Shown: piece by piece, positions 1 to 9,768 of the stretch
How the letters are laid out: each line of letters opens with the position of its first letter
Numbering within the stretch: position 1 is the stretch's first letter
Position numbers and translations under genes: made by a program
Notes under the pieces: generated by a model
Database searches by the model: none
Told to the model about the DNA's origin: nothing
Seen by the model: the letters and a program-made list of their open reading frames with translations, nothing else
From: Pseudomonadota bacterium
GTDB lineage: Bacteria > Pseudomonadota > Alphaproteobacteria > Reyranellales > Reyranellaceae
Direction of reading: 5' to 3'
Length of the DNA stretch: 46,753 nt
Assembly (NCBI GenBank): GCA_018240685.1
Contig: JAFEFG010000028.1
Span: 1-46,753, forward strand

Positions 1-86
1 AGGACGGCATTGCCCTGCATCGCGAGATAACCCGCCGGAACACGGGCCGGGGAAGCGGGGCGGGGCGAAGCGGCGTAAGCGGGCAT
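1..86 (-). CDS. Partial CDS, N-terminal end of an unknown protein
   Basis: An ATG on the minus strand at 84-86 is preceded by a good ribosome binding site (GAGGAG, about 6 bases upstream). It opens a frame that runs off the left edge without a stop. The 28 visible codons begin MPAYAASPRPASPARVPAGY and are Ala/Pro-rich. Too little is visible to name a family. It lies downstream of the beta-glucosidase/glucokinase operon on the same strand, with an 80-base gap, so it may belong to that transcript. The start is supported by the binding site only. Confidence 0.5.
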   Translation of the reverse strand, partial: MPAYAASPRPASPARVPAGYLAMQGNAV

Positions 87-169
87 CGGTCTCTCCTCTT
101 CAATAGCGACGCACTCTCACTACGACGCCGCCTCGCGTGCTCACCATTCAGGGATTGACCTAAGGGATT

Positions 170-1290
170 CTACGTAGCCTGGGAATTGGGCAGGATTTCC
201 GCATCCTCCGGAACCGGCTCGGGCGAAAGAATCTGGCTGTCGAGCTCGTCAAAGGCCTTCAGAAGGATGCCGACCCGGTAGGCCGAGGACATCCACTCGG
301 CGAGCCGTGGATAGTTGTCGACCAGCCAGTTGAAGGCACCCTGAACCGAGGCGAAAGCGGCGGCGGCCTGGGTCACCTCGCCCAGACTCACCGTGCCGGC
401 GACGTAGTTGGGCGCGCAAAAGAGAAGGCCGACGACGGGAGCCAGGAGCGTATTGCCGTGGGAGACGAGGGTCGTGCGCATGTGCTGGCCGCACAGACGT
501 TTCCACTGGTGGATGACGGCAGCCTGCGCTGTCGCAAGGATCGACGCATCCTCCGGATGCAGGTTCAGGGTCGTGCGCGTATTGACCCGAGCCACGACAT
601 ACTTGAAGTCTGCCTCCGCCTGATTCTTGTTCTCGATCACTTCGACCATGTTGCGGCCGATGACCATCATGCCCAGCGTCGTAGTCGTGGCATAAACCAC
701 GGAAGCGATCACGAGATAGCCAGGAATGGCCACTACTCCGCCCCAGATGCGGACCTCGAGCGCGCCGCCCACGTTCCACAGGACGACGATGAAGGCGGAA
801 GCGGCGAGCAGCGACGAAAGGAGGCCCACGGCAAGATCGATCGGCGCGTCCGTCGCGAGCCGAGCATCCTCGGTGATACGATACTCGGGATTCTGGCGCT
901 GCCCGTTGACGAAGCCGAGACGCTGATAGCGCTGATCCGCCAGCCAGCGCGTGATCAGGAATCGCGTCAGCCAGTCGCGCCACAGACGCTGGAAGGTCAT
1001 GCGGCCCCACACGGCGAAGATCGCGAGGGCGATGCTCGATGCGGCCAATGCGACCAGCACGCGCGCCTGATGCCATATCTGGCGGCCGTCGCGGGCCTCG
1101 AGCGCGTTGAAGAAGTCGCGGTTCCAGAAATTCAGTCGGTACTGCACCACGAGCTGCAGGATGACGCAGACCACCAGCATCGCGATCAGCGTCCATGCCG
1201 TGGGTCCGCGCCAGAAGCCGCGTGCGGTCTCCCAGAAGCGCCGCAACGCGACGCGTCCAGTCTCAAAATGGGAAACGGACCCTGCTTCGC

Positions 1291-1294
<4 letters not shown>
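170..1294 (-). CDS. SbmA/BacA-like ABC-type membrane protein lacking an ATPase domain
   Basis: This is a 374-residue integral membrane protein. It matches the membrane half of the SbmA/BacA/YddA group, in which full members carry a C-terminal ATPase and SbmA/BacA do not. Hydrophobic segments lie near residues 35-52, 80-100, 150-175, 185-205 and 275-300. The stretch NPEYRITEDARLAT at about 135-148 is the conserved cytoplasmic motif of the family. There is no Walker A or B motif, and the protein ends soon after the membrane region. SbmA/BacA proteins import peptides using the proton gradient; the substrate here is unknown. The GTG start overlaps the glucokinase stop (GTGA), so it is the third gene of a translationally coupled operon with glucokinase and beta-glucosidase. 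That context hints at a glycoside- or peptide-related import role (inference). Confidence 0.75.
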
Positions 1295-3659
<2,365 letters not shown>

Positions 3660-3755
3660 TCACCATCGCAAGGCGGGCAGGAGCTGCTTTCATCTCGTCA
3701 CGAGCCTCGCGTGGGCTTGAGCGGAAACAGGCTATTGGCCTTTCCTTCCAGCACG

Positions 3756-3769
3756 TTGACCTGCATCAA
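3756..3769 (-). promoter_or_regulatory. FNR/FixK-type box upstream of the beta-glucosidase operon
   Basis: TTGACCTGCATCAA fits the TTGAY-N4-RTCAA consensus of FNR, FixK and ANR regulators. On the minus strand a possible -10 (CAATAG, 3732-3737) follows, placing a start site near 3721-3725, about 40 bases from the box centre. That is close to the class II activator position, and would give a leader of about 85-100 bases before the beta-glucosidase. No plus-strand gene follows, so the operon on the left is the only plausible target. Confidence 0.6.
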
Positions 3770-3846
3770 CGGAATGCATCGGACGGAAACATTTGCAGAC
3801 GGGGGCGACCGCGTCCTCGCCGATGGAACGCCACGCCACGCCCAGC

Positions 3847-3883
3847 GGTCAAATGAAACGGGCCGCGCCAACGGCGCGGCCCG
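3847..3883 (-). terminator. Intrinsic terminator after hsp20
   Basis: An 11-base-pair perfect GC stem (3859-3869 with 3873-3883, loop AAC) is followed on the minus strand by TTTCATTTGACC. It lies about 90 bases downstream of the hsp20 stop and is oriented to end that transcript before the beta-glucosidase operon. Confidence 0.75.
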
Positions 3884-3904
3884 ACAACCCCCGACAAGAA
3901 GTCC

Positions 3905-3955
3905 CACCAGTTGGCGCCAGCCCTGCTCTGCAAAACAGTGCGGCGCCAGTTGGTG
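3905..3955 (+). repeat. Inverted repeat in the hsp20 3' region
   Basis: CACCAGTTGGCGCC (3905-3918) and GGCGCCAGTTGGTG (3942-3955) form a 14-base-pair stem with two central G-U pairs if read as plus-strand RNA. On the minus strand the two central pairs become C/A mismatches. The loop is 23 bases. No plus-strand gene is known here, so the role is unknown. Confidence 0.45.
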
Positions 3956-3972
3956 CCTGGCAGCCGGCGCGA

Positions 3973-4467
3973 TCAGGCGCCCTTGATTTCGATCTGCTTC
4001 CCCTGCTGGGGTACATTGGCCACCTTGGGAATCGCCACGGACAGAACGCCCTTCGAGAAATTCGCCGTCACGCTGTTGCGATCCGCATCGTCCGGCAGCG
4101 TGAACGAACGCGTGAAGCTTCCGTAGCTCCGCTCGGAATAGTGGGTCTTCTCGTCGGAGCGTTCGACCTTCTTCTCGCCGCTGATCGTCAGCGTATCGCC
4201 CTCGACCGTTGCCTTGACATCCTTCTCGTCGAGGCCCGGCAGTTCCAGAGTGACGGTATACTGCTTGTCGTTTTCCTTCACCTCGACCTGCGGCATGTGC
4301 TCGAAGGCGCGCAACGCACGCGGCGTTTCCGGCGAGATCGACTCTGGCCACTTGAAGGGCCAACTGCCGCGCATGAGGCGATTGAAGTACTGGTCGAAAT
4401 CCATTCCCACCCACGGGAACGCGGAGGGCGTGGATGGCTGCATGGGCTTGGAAACCTGGTTGGCCAT
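3973..4467 (-). CDS. Hsp20/alpha-crystallin family small heat-shock protein
   Basis: This is a 164-residue small heat-shock protein, an ATP-independent holdase that keeps unfolding proteins soluble. The alpha-crystallin domain spans about residues 58-150, with the beta-strand segment YTVTLELPGLDEKDV and the conserved ANFSKGVLSVAIPK motif at 135-148. The N-terminal arm (1-57) is aromatic and Pro-rich, as in family members. The ATG at 4465-4467 was chosen over the one two codons upstream because GAGGAG sits six bases before it but directly abuts the upstream ATG. The leader can fold a short hairpin over the ribosome site. An FNR-type box at 4541-4554 is placed for activation, so low oxygen as well as heat may induce it. 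An intrinsic terminator follows. Confidence 0.95.
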   Translation of the reverse strand: MANQVSKPMQPSTPSAFPWVGMDFDQYFNRLMRGSWPFKWPESISPETPRALRAFEHMPQVEVKENDKQYTVTLELPGLDEKDVKATVEGDTLTISGEKKVERSDEKTHYSERSYGSFTRSFTLPDDADRNSVTANFSKGVLSVAIPKVANVPQQGKQIEIKGA

Positions 4468-4473
4468 TGTCAT

Positions 4474-4487
4474 CTCCTCTCAAGGAA
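4474..4487 (-). promoter_or_regulatory. Possible ribosome-site hairpin (RNA thermometer candidate) of hsp20
   Basis: On the minus strand TTCCT-TGAG-AGGAG can fold as a five-base-pair stem with a four-base loop, using the AGGAG of the hsp20 ribosome binding site. Small heat-shock genes of alphaproteobacteria often carry thermometers of this kind (ROSE-type), but the typical ROSE signature is not visible. The stem is short, so this is only a candidate. Confidence 0.35.
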
Positions 4488-4540
4488 CAACGATCGACCC
4501 GATCGCGGCGACAATCATCGACGGCCAGACGCGGCGAACC

Positions 4541-4554
4541 TTGATCGAAGTCAA
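4541..4554 (-). promoter_or_regulatory. FNR/FixK-type box upstream of hsp20
   Basis: TTGATCGAAGTCAA is a perfect TTGAY-N4-RTCAA palindrome. On the minus strand, GATGAT (4514-4519) lies where a -10 element would be for a start site near 4506, about 41.5 bases from the box centre. That is the classic class II position, leaving a leader of about 39 bases before the hsp20 ATG. Confidence 0.75.
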
Positions 4555-4627
4555 TATCCAGCGCAGCAGATTCCGCCCCTTCCGCTTGGTGCAGCCTGAA
4601 CGCCCTCCCGAATTCAGTGAGACCGAC

Positions 4628-5290
4628 TCAGTGACGAACGTCAGCCTGCGCGAGTTGCGGAAAAGCAGCGCTCGCGCTTGGACGGGCCTCCGGTTCCACA
4701 CAGCGCCGCACCGAGGCTACGGCCGCCCCGCCGTGAGCCGCCCCGAGATCGATGGTCGCCTCGCCGTCGAATGAGGGCTGCGGCTTGTCGTCGTGCCGCG
4801 CGAGCAGGCTGAAACGAAGCACCATGGTCTTGCCGTGTTCAACGCTGTCGAGCAGCTGGTTCGAAACGGACGGAACACGATCGGTCACGGCATCGGCGAG
4901 GACGACGAAATCCTCAGCGAAGTACATGCCGACCGGATAGACATGACCGTCGATCACCATCTCGGCACGCGGATCGTGCCGTAGCGTGCGAGGATCGGCT
5001 CCAACGGGCATCAAGGGGCCGGATTCCGACAGATAGAGCTGGAACTGGAGGACGCGCCTGTCACCCGCCGGCTCGCAGGTCAGGACCAAGGCCTCGGTAT
5101 TGAGATTGCTGCTCGCCGGCTCGATCACCGCATAGCTGGGCGGATTCACGCCCGGCTCGAGCTTCCAGCCTCGATCCTGACGTGAAACGTCCTCGGCCAA
5201 AGCCGAGCCCGCCAGAAGAAGAACACCCACGAGCGACGCAAGAACCGCTCGCCCCATGTTCTGCTGCCGACCGCCTTCGATCGTTGCCAT
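4628..5290 (-). CDS. Exported protein of unknown function
   Basis: This is a 220-residue protein that I do not recognise. Residues 1-32 form a Sec signal peptide: a basic start, a hydrophobic core at about 15-28, and likely cleavage after SALA. The mature part has two cysteines (about 72 and 197) that could form a disulfide in the periplasm. The rest looks like a beta-rich soluble domain (QFQLYLSESGPLMPVG, GHVYPVGMYF). The ATG at 5290 has AGGAGA six bases upstream. An FNR-type box and a well-placed -10 lie immediately upstream, so it is probably induced at low oxygen together with hsp20 and the hemerythrin-like gene. No catalytic motif is visible. Confidence 0.8.
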   Translation of the reverse strand: MATIEGGRQQNMGRAVLASLVGVLLLAGSALAEDVSRQDRGWKLEPGVNPPSYAVIEPASSNLNTEALVLTCEPAGDRRVLQFQLYLSESGPLMPVGADPRTLRHDPRAEMVIDGHVYPVGMYFAEDFVVLADAVTDRVPSVSNQLLDSVEHGKTMVLRFSLLARHDDKPQPSFDGEATIDLGAAHGGAAVASVRRCVEPEARPSASAAFPQLAQADVRH

Positions 5291-5310
5291 TGCACTTCTC
5301 CTTGTTCTTG

Positions 5311-5354
5311 ATATTGAGCAGCAAGATCGACAGGCGCGCGGTGATCCAGATCAA
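5311..5354 (-). promoter_or_regulatory. FNR/FixK-type promoter of the exported protein gene
   Basis: On the minus strand the box TTGATCTGGATCAC (5341-5354) differs from consensus by one end base. CAATAT at 5311-5316 forms a plausible -10. The implied start site near 5305 lies about 42 bases from the box centre, which is the activating position. The box is too close to the plus-strand gene (start 5376) to activate it in the usual way. Confidence 0.7.
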
Positions 5355-5375
5355 ATGGACAGGAATCGAAGCGAA

Positions 5376-5846
5376 ATGGCGGAGAAGAAGGGGGTTTTTG
5401 AGACGCGGCACCGGCCCGGCTCAGTTTGGGTATCAATCGCTCATCGGGCGCGGAGACTTTCCAGGCTGCCGGCGGCCGTCTTCCTCGCCGGAACCATCAT
5501 ATCCGGCATTGCCCTTGCCCAGAGCGACGATCGCGAGAAATTACCCAACGAACTACGCGCACTCATGCTGAAAGATCAGCGTACGGCCTTGATGAATTGT
5601 TTCGCTGCCTCGGTGGATCAATTCGATGACCGCATTAGCCCGGCCGATATCGTGGCAGCAGCCGTGGCATGGCATTGCCAGGCCCAACGCAATCCGGACA
5701 ATTACTGGACCGTCCTTGCGATGCGCCGGGCCACGCCCGACGCGGTCGACATGTTTTATCGGGACTTGGCCCTCCCTTTCGTTCTCAAGCGGCGAGTTGA
5801 ACGGCTGAACGAAAAGGAGCGAGACCGAAACAAGCCGCCGGGTTAG
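5376..5846 (+). CDS. Small secreted or membrane-anchored protein of unknown function
   Basis: This is a 156-residue protein with no family recognised. A positively charged start (RHRPG, RARRLSR) precedes a hydrophobic segment at about 32-48 ending in IALAQS. It is either a signal peptide with an unusually long N-region or a membrane anchor. The remaining hundred residues are mostly helical, with two cysteines (75 and 101) that may pair in the periplasm, and a charged tail. The ATG at 5376 was chosen because AGGAA lies about ten bases before it; an upstream ATG at 5355 has no ribosome site. It is divergent from the FNR-box exported protein, and its stop overlaps the end of the convergent hemerythrin-like gene by four bases. 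Confidence 0.7.
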   Translation: MAEKKGVFETRHRPGSVWVSIAHRARRLSRLPAAVFLAGTIISGIALAQSDDREKLPNELRALMLKDQRTALMNCFAASVDQFDDRISPADIVAAAVAWHCQAQRNPDNYWTVLAMRRATPDAVDMFYRDLALPFVLKRRVERLNEKERDRNKPPG

Positions 5847-6397
5847 GCGGCAAGCCCCGAGAACTGCCGAACCGCCATGGTGCATTCCTGCCGGCTCTTG
5901 GACGCGGCCAGCGGGTCGGCAGCAGCCGAAAAGACCCGTTCGACCTCCTGCCAATCCTTCTCGTTCAGGACCTTGCGCGCGACGGAAAGGAGATCGCGTT
6001 CCTCGATACGCGCATGACGCCGCGCGAAGCGGACATAGTCATCGGCCACGATCGCCGTTTGCGACATGCCGCCTTCCACATTGTCTTCCCAGTCCTGCAG
6101 GGCAGCCCGAAGACGCACCAGATAGCCTTTGCTGGCGGCATGATCGCGTTGGGCGCGAGCCACGACGCGCGAAAGGCTCGGCTCGCGGCTCAGGATCGCC
6201 TTGAAAAGGTAGCGCTCTTCATTCGGTTGATGAAGTTTCTCTGGGAAACGGTCGAGATATTCGAGCAGGCTCTTCAGGTGCGGGAAGTCGGCCTTGCCAT
6301 CCGATCGCATGGCGCGGCGAGCGATCGTGCGAACGGCCAAAAGCACCGAAAACATCGCTTTCTGTCGGTCTTTGATCATCCGAAGGGCGTTGGGCAT
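5843..6397 (-). CDS. Hemerythrin HHE-domain-like protein
   Basis: This is a 184-residue helical protein resembling hemerythrin HHE cation-binding proteins, which bind a di-iron centre and sense or buffer O2, NO or oxidative stress. Candidate iron ligands occur in the right order and spacing: His40, His56, Glu60/61 (HQPNEER), His86 (RDHAASK), and His128 with Glu132/133 (HARIEERDLL). The frame is open far upstream, but the upstream part is low-complexity and unlike protein. ATG at 6395-6397 has GGAAAG six bases before it; ATG at 6403 is an alternative. A perfect FNR-type box lies about 60 bases upstream. Low-oxygen control fits a di-iron oxygen-binding protein. Confidence 0.8.
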   Translation of the reverse strand: MPNALRMIKDRQKAMFSVLLAVRTIARRAMRSDGKADFPHLKSLLEYLDRFPEKLHQPNEERYLFKAILSREPSLSRVVARAQRDHAASKGYLVRLRAALQDWEDNVEGGMSQTAIVADDYVRFARRHARIEERDLLSVARKVLNEKDWQEVERVFSAAADPLAASKSRQECTMAVRQFSGLAA

Positions 6398-6457
6398 CGT
6401 CATCTTTCCGGAAAAACGCAATCCAAACTCGAATGCCACGCCGAATCGACTGGCCGA

Positions 6458-6471
6458 TTGATATGGATCAA
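6458..6471 (-). promoter_or_regulatory. FNR/FixK-type box upstream of the hemerythrin-like gene
   Basis: TTGATATGGATCAA is a perfect TTGAT-N4-ATCAA palindrome. It lies 60 bases before the chosen start. A class II arrangement would place transcription start near 6423; the -10 there is weak. It is the only motif of note in the 6398-6668 interval. Confidence 0.75.
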
Positions 6472-6480
6472 AGACCTTAA

Positions 6481-6672
6481 TTAAAGTGCGGTCATAGGCC
6501 TGCGACCGGTTGCCTCCTCCGGGAGCGGAAGCATCAGGACCACGCCTTTGGACACGCCGCCCGCATCTTCCAGGCAAGGATGCTGCCGATTGAGCGCCGG
6601 CTGACGGTCGCAGCCACCGCCAGGTGTGGAAGGATCGATCGGCGAGGCCGGAAGATCGATTGCCTCGATCAC
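6481..6672 (-). CDS. Possible small protein coupled to the arylsulfatase stop
   Basis: A 63-codon frame begins with GTG overlapping the arylsulfatase stop (GTGA) and ends at TAA beside the hemerythrin FNR box. It contains two cysteines and a Pro/Gly-rich start, and matches nothing I recognise. The overlap suggests translational coupling, but the frame may be chance; codon use is only mildly biased. Low confidence. Confidence 0.25.
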   Translation of the reverse strand: MIEAIDLPASPIDPSTPGGGCDRQPALNRQHPCLEDAGGVSKGVVLMLPLPEEATGRRPMTAL

Positions 6673-8915
6673 TCCCGCCCGGCAGCGGCAGATGCTGCCG
6701 CCGCGCTGTCGAGCGCCTGATCATCGTCAAGGACGACGGTGACCTTGCGCAGCTTGCCGGTAAAGGCGAATGGCGCCTCGTAGTGAGACACCGGACTGCC
6801 CCGATCACGACCGATGTCGAGCCCCGACCAGGAGATGAAGCTGACGAAGCCGAGCTGCGTCTCGAAGCCGCCAGCCGGCTCGCCGTCGATCAAAAGAGTC
6901 GCGATGTTGTTTCCCTTGTTCCGCCTCATGCGCACGCCAAGGCGGCGGTTGCCGGCGGGAACGGGACGATCCGAAACCGCAACATGGTGCACGCCGCCGA
7001 TATTCATGTCGTAGGTGAGCCGGCTGTCCTTGACGTAAAGCGCGTAGCCCGACGTCATGTCGCCGTGCGCGATCAGGACGCCTTCCGTCGTCGCGCCGTC
7101 GATGCGCGCGTCGGCCTCGATCGTGTAGGTCCGGCTCCTGACGTCGGGCGCGACATCGGTCGGGACATGGCCCATGCCGGCATGGAAGACGAAGCGGTTG
7201 CGCGGGCCATGGAAGCGCTTGGCGTTGTCGGCGAAGCGCGGACCGAACCGGTCGTCGAGGGGAAGCACCTTGTAGCGCTCGGCCTGCCGCCACCATTCCT
7301 CGATCATGGCCTTCAGGCGCTCCGGCTCGCGCTGGGCGAGGTTGTCGGTTTCGCTGAAATCGCGATCGAGATGATAGAGTTCCCACTGATCCTTCTCGAA
7401 ATCGCTGCCCGGCGGATGGAATGCCACGGCCTTCCATCCGTCCTGCCAGAGACCGCGATGCCCGAACATCTCGAAATACTGCGGCGCTGATTTTGCCGGC
7501 ATGTCGGCGTCCTCGAGGCTCGCGGCGAAGCTCGTGCCCTCGATCGGCATCTGTTGAAGGCCGTTGACGACAGCGGGGGCTTTCACGCCCACCACGTCGA
7601 GCAACGTCGGTACGAGATCGGCGGCATGGCAGAACTGATGGCGCAGTTCGCCGCGCCCCGTGAGGCCCCCGGGCCAGGAGATCACCAGCGGATCGCGGAT
7701 GCCGCCGCCATGCGTGTTCTGCTTGTAGCGGCGCAGCGGCGTGTTCGACGCCATCGCCCAACCCAGCGGAAAGTTCGAATGCGTGTCGGGCCCGCCGATG
7801 TCGTCGATGCGCGCGATCTTTTCTTCCAGCGGCTCGCGGCGGAGGTTGTAGGGGCCCATGGCGTTGATCATGCCGAAAGGTCCGCCCTCCTGGCTGGCGC
7901 CGTTGTCCGACATGACGATGATCATCGTGTTGTCGAGCTGACCCGCTTCCTCGAGGAACTTCACGAGCCGACCGAGATGCTGGTCGGCATGGTCGAGCAT
8001 GGCCGCATAGGCCGCCTGCAGGCGCGTATAGAGCCGGCGCTCGCCTTCCGGCAGCTCCGACCAGGGCCGCACCATGTCGTTGCGGGGCGGCAGCCGCGTC
8101 TCGCCGGGCACGATTCCCGTTTCCTTCTGGCGCGCGAGGCGGCGGTCGCGTTCGGCATCCCATCCCTCCGCGAAGAGCGCATCGTACTTGCGGATGAGGT
8201 CGAATGGCGCCTGGTGCGGCGCATGGCATGCGCCGAAGGCAAGCCATGTGAGCCACGGCACGTCGGCGTTGTCGGCGACATGATCGGCGATATAGCGAAT
8301 GCCCTGATCGACCAGATCGGCAGTGAGGTGATAGCCGGTGGCGAAGGTGCCGGGCGGATCGACCGGCGTATTGTCCCGCACCAGCTCGGGGGCGTACTGG
8401 TCGGTCTCGGCATCCATGAAGCCGTAATAGCGGTCGAAGCCTCGGCCGAGCGGCCAGCCGTCGAAAGGCCCGGTCGCCCCCGACTCGGTGAGCGGCGTCA
8501 CGTGCCACTTGCCCAGCATGTAGTTGCGATAGCCATGGGGCCGCAGCATCTCGGCCAACGTGCCGGCCTCGCGGGCGATCTTGCCCCTGTAGCCGGGATA
8601 GCCTGAATCGAAGTTGGCGAGACAGCCGACGCCGACCGAATGATGGTTGCGACCGGTGAGCAGCGCTGCCCGGGTGGTCGAGCACATGGCTGTCGTATGG
8701 AACCCCGTGTAGCGCAGGCCGCGGCCGGCGATGGCGTCGATGGTCGGAGTCTCGATCGGCGAGCCGTAGCAACCGAAATCGGAAAAGCCGACATCGTCGA
8801 ACAGCACGACGAGGATGTTGGGCGCTCCCTTCTTCTTCAGCCCCGGCGGTCGCTTGGGACCTTCCGGCCAATGTGGCTGGGAATCGCCGACCGTCTTGCC
8901 AATCCTGCCCGTCAT
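6669..8915 (-). CDS. Arylsulfatase-type sulfatase
   Basis: This is a 748-residue type I sulfatase that hydrolyses sulfate esters using a formylglycine made from cysteine. NILVVLFDDVGFSDFGCYG near residue 34 supplies the metal-binding Asp pair. MCSTTRAALLTGR at about 77-89 holds the modified Cys78. The motif reads C-x-T-x-R where C-x-P/A-x-R is usual, although the distal LTGR is intact. The family core ends near residue 500; a further 200 residues resemble a beta-sandwich tail. No signal peptide is visible, so the protein is probably cytosolic. The ATG three bases after a GTG was chosen, with GGGGGA as ribosome site; the GTG is an alternative. It is divergent from the alpha/beta hydrolase operon, and no formylglycine-generating enzyme gene is present in the window. 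Confidence 0.92.
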   Translation of the reverse strand: MTGRIGKTVGDSQPHWPEGPKRPPGLKKKGAPNILVVLFDDVGFSDFGCYGSPIETPTIDAIAGRGLRYTGFHTTAMCSTTRAALLTGRNHHSVGVGCLANFDSGYPGYRGKIAREAGTLAEMLRPHGYRNYMLGKWHVTPLTESGATGPFDGWPLGRGFDRYYGFMDAETDQYAPELVRDNTPVDPPGTFATGYHLTADLVDQGIRYIADHVADNADVPWLTWLAFGACHAPHQAPFDLIRKYDALFAEGWDAERDRRLARQKETGIVPGETRLPPRNDMVRPWSELPEGERRLYTRLQAAYAAMLDHADQHLGRLVKFLEEAGQLDNTMIIVMSDNGASQEGGPFGMINAMGPYNLRREPLEEKIARIDDIGGPDTHSNFPLGWAMASNTPLRRYKQNTHGGGIRDPLVISWPGGLTGRGELRHQFCHAADLVPTLLDVVGVKAPAVVNGLQQMPIEGTSFAASLEDADMPAKSAPQYFEMFGHRGLWQDGWKAVAFHPPGSDFEKDQWELYHLDRDFSETDNLAQREPERLKAMIEEWWRQAERYKVLPLDDRFGPRFADNAKRFHGPRNRFVFHAGMGHVPTDVAPDVRSRTYTIEADARIDGATTEGVLIAHGDMTSGYALYVKDSRLTYDMNIGGVHHVAVSDRPVPAGNRRLGVRMRRNKGNNIATLLIDGEPAGGFETQLGFVSFISWSGLDIGRDRGSPVSHYEAPFAFTGKLRKVTVVLDDDQALDSAAAASAAAGRE

Positions 8916-9002
8916 CACTCCCCCTTCCGTTTCATCCCTTCTCCGCTACTTGCGGTACCGGATCAACCTTGTCCCGTTCCCGGACGCAGGCTAGGGAAAG
9001 AC

Positions 9003-9767
9003 ATGGCGCAGTTCACATCGGACGGCCTTTCGCTGGCCTACGACGACTTCGGCCCACGCGAGGCGCGCAAGGCGATCGTGCTGGTGCATGGCTTTTCGGC
9101 CAATCGGCACGAGAACTGGAAGCGCATGGGCTGGTACGACGCACTGGCGGCAAAGGGCCTGCGCGGCCTCGCGTTCGACAATCGCGGTCACGGCGAGAGC
9201 GCCAAACCTCACGACCCGGAAAAGTATGCACGCGACGCGATGGCCCGCGACATCTTTGCCCTGATGGATCATGTGGGAATCGAGCGTGCGCACGTGCTCG
9301 GCTTCTCCATGGGCGCGCATATCGCCCTCACGGCGGCACTGCTCGACGGCGGCCGGATCGATCACCTGGTCCTGGCGGGCGTCGGTGGCCGGATCTTCGA
9401 GCCCGCACGCGAGCCGGAGGCCATGGCCCAGGCGATGGAGGCGCCCACGCCGGACGATATTGCCGATCCGATGTTGAGGAGCTTCCGCCAATTCGCCGAC
9501 GAGCAGAAGGAGGATCGCCTGGCGCTGGCGGCCTGCTCGCGCGGGCCTCGCAGCCCCTTCACGCCCGACGCCGTGATGGCGATCCGGCGCCCCACCGTCG
9601 TCATCGCAGGCGTGCGCGACCAGGTCGCCGGCCCACCACAGGCTCTTGCCGACGCCATCCCCGGCGCCAAGGCCGTCGCCGTGCCGGGCTGCGATCATTT
9701 CTCCCTGATCGGCCATGGCCTGTTCAAGGCCAGCGTGTTCGACTTCTTCGACGGCTGGCTGGACTGA
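9003..9767 (+). CDS. Alpha/beta hydrolase
   Basis: This is a 254-residue alpha/beta hydrolase with an intact triad: Ser102 in GFSMGAH, Asp206 in GVRDQVAG and His232 in GCDHFSL. The oxyanion loop is VLVHGFSANR (about 27-36). FDNRGHGESAK at 58-68 is typical of esterases and haloperoxidase-like members. The substrate cannot be told from the sequence. ATG at 9003 follows AGGGAAAG at good spacing; the longer frame upstream has no such site. It is the first gene of a six-gene plus-strand run, with one base separating its stop from the next ATG. Confidence 0.9.
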   Translation: MAQFTSDGLSLAYDDFGPREARKAIVLVHGFSANRHENWKRMGWYDALAAKGLRGLAFDNRGHGESAKPHDPEKYARDAMARDIFALMDHVGIERAHVLGFSMGAHIALTAALLDGGRIDHLVLAGVGGRIFEPAREPEAMAQAMEAPTPDDIADPMLRSFRQFADEQKEDRLALAACSRGPRSPFTPDAVMAIRRPTVVIAGVRDQVAGPPQALADAIPGAKAVAVPGCDHFSLIGHGLFKASVFDFFDGWLD

Positions 9768-9768
9768 G

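Noticed and set aside
3711..3986. Plus-strand 91-codon frame downstream of an FNR-type box
   Set aside because: It has no ribosome site, runs through the hsp20 terminator hairpin and overlaps the hsp20 end. The translation has no coding character.
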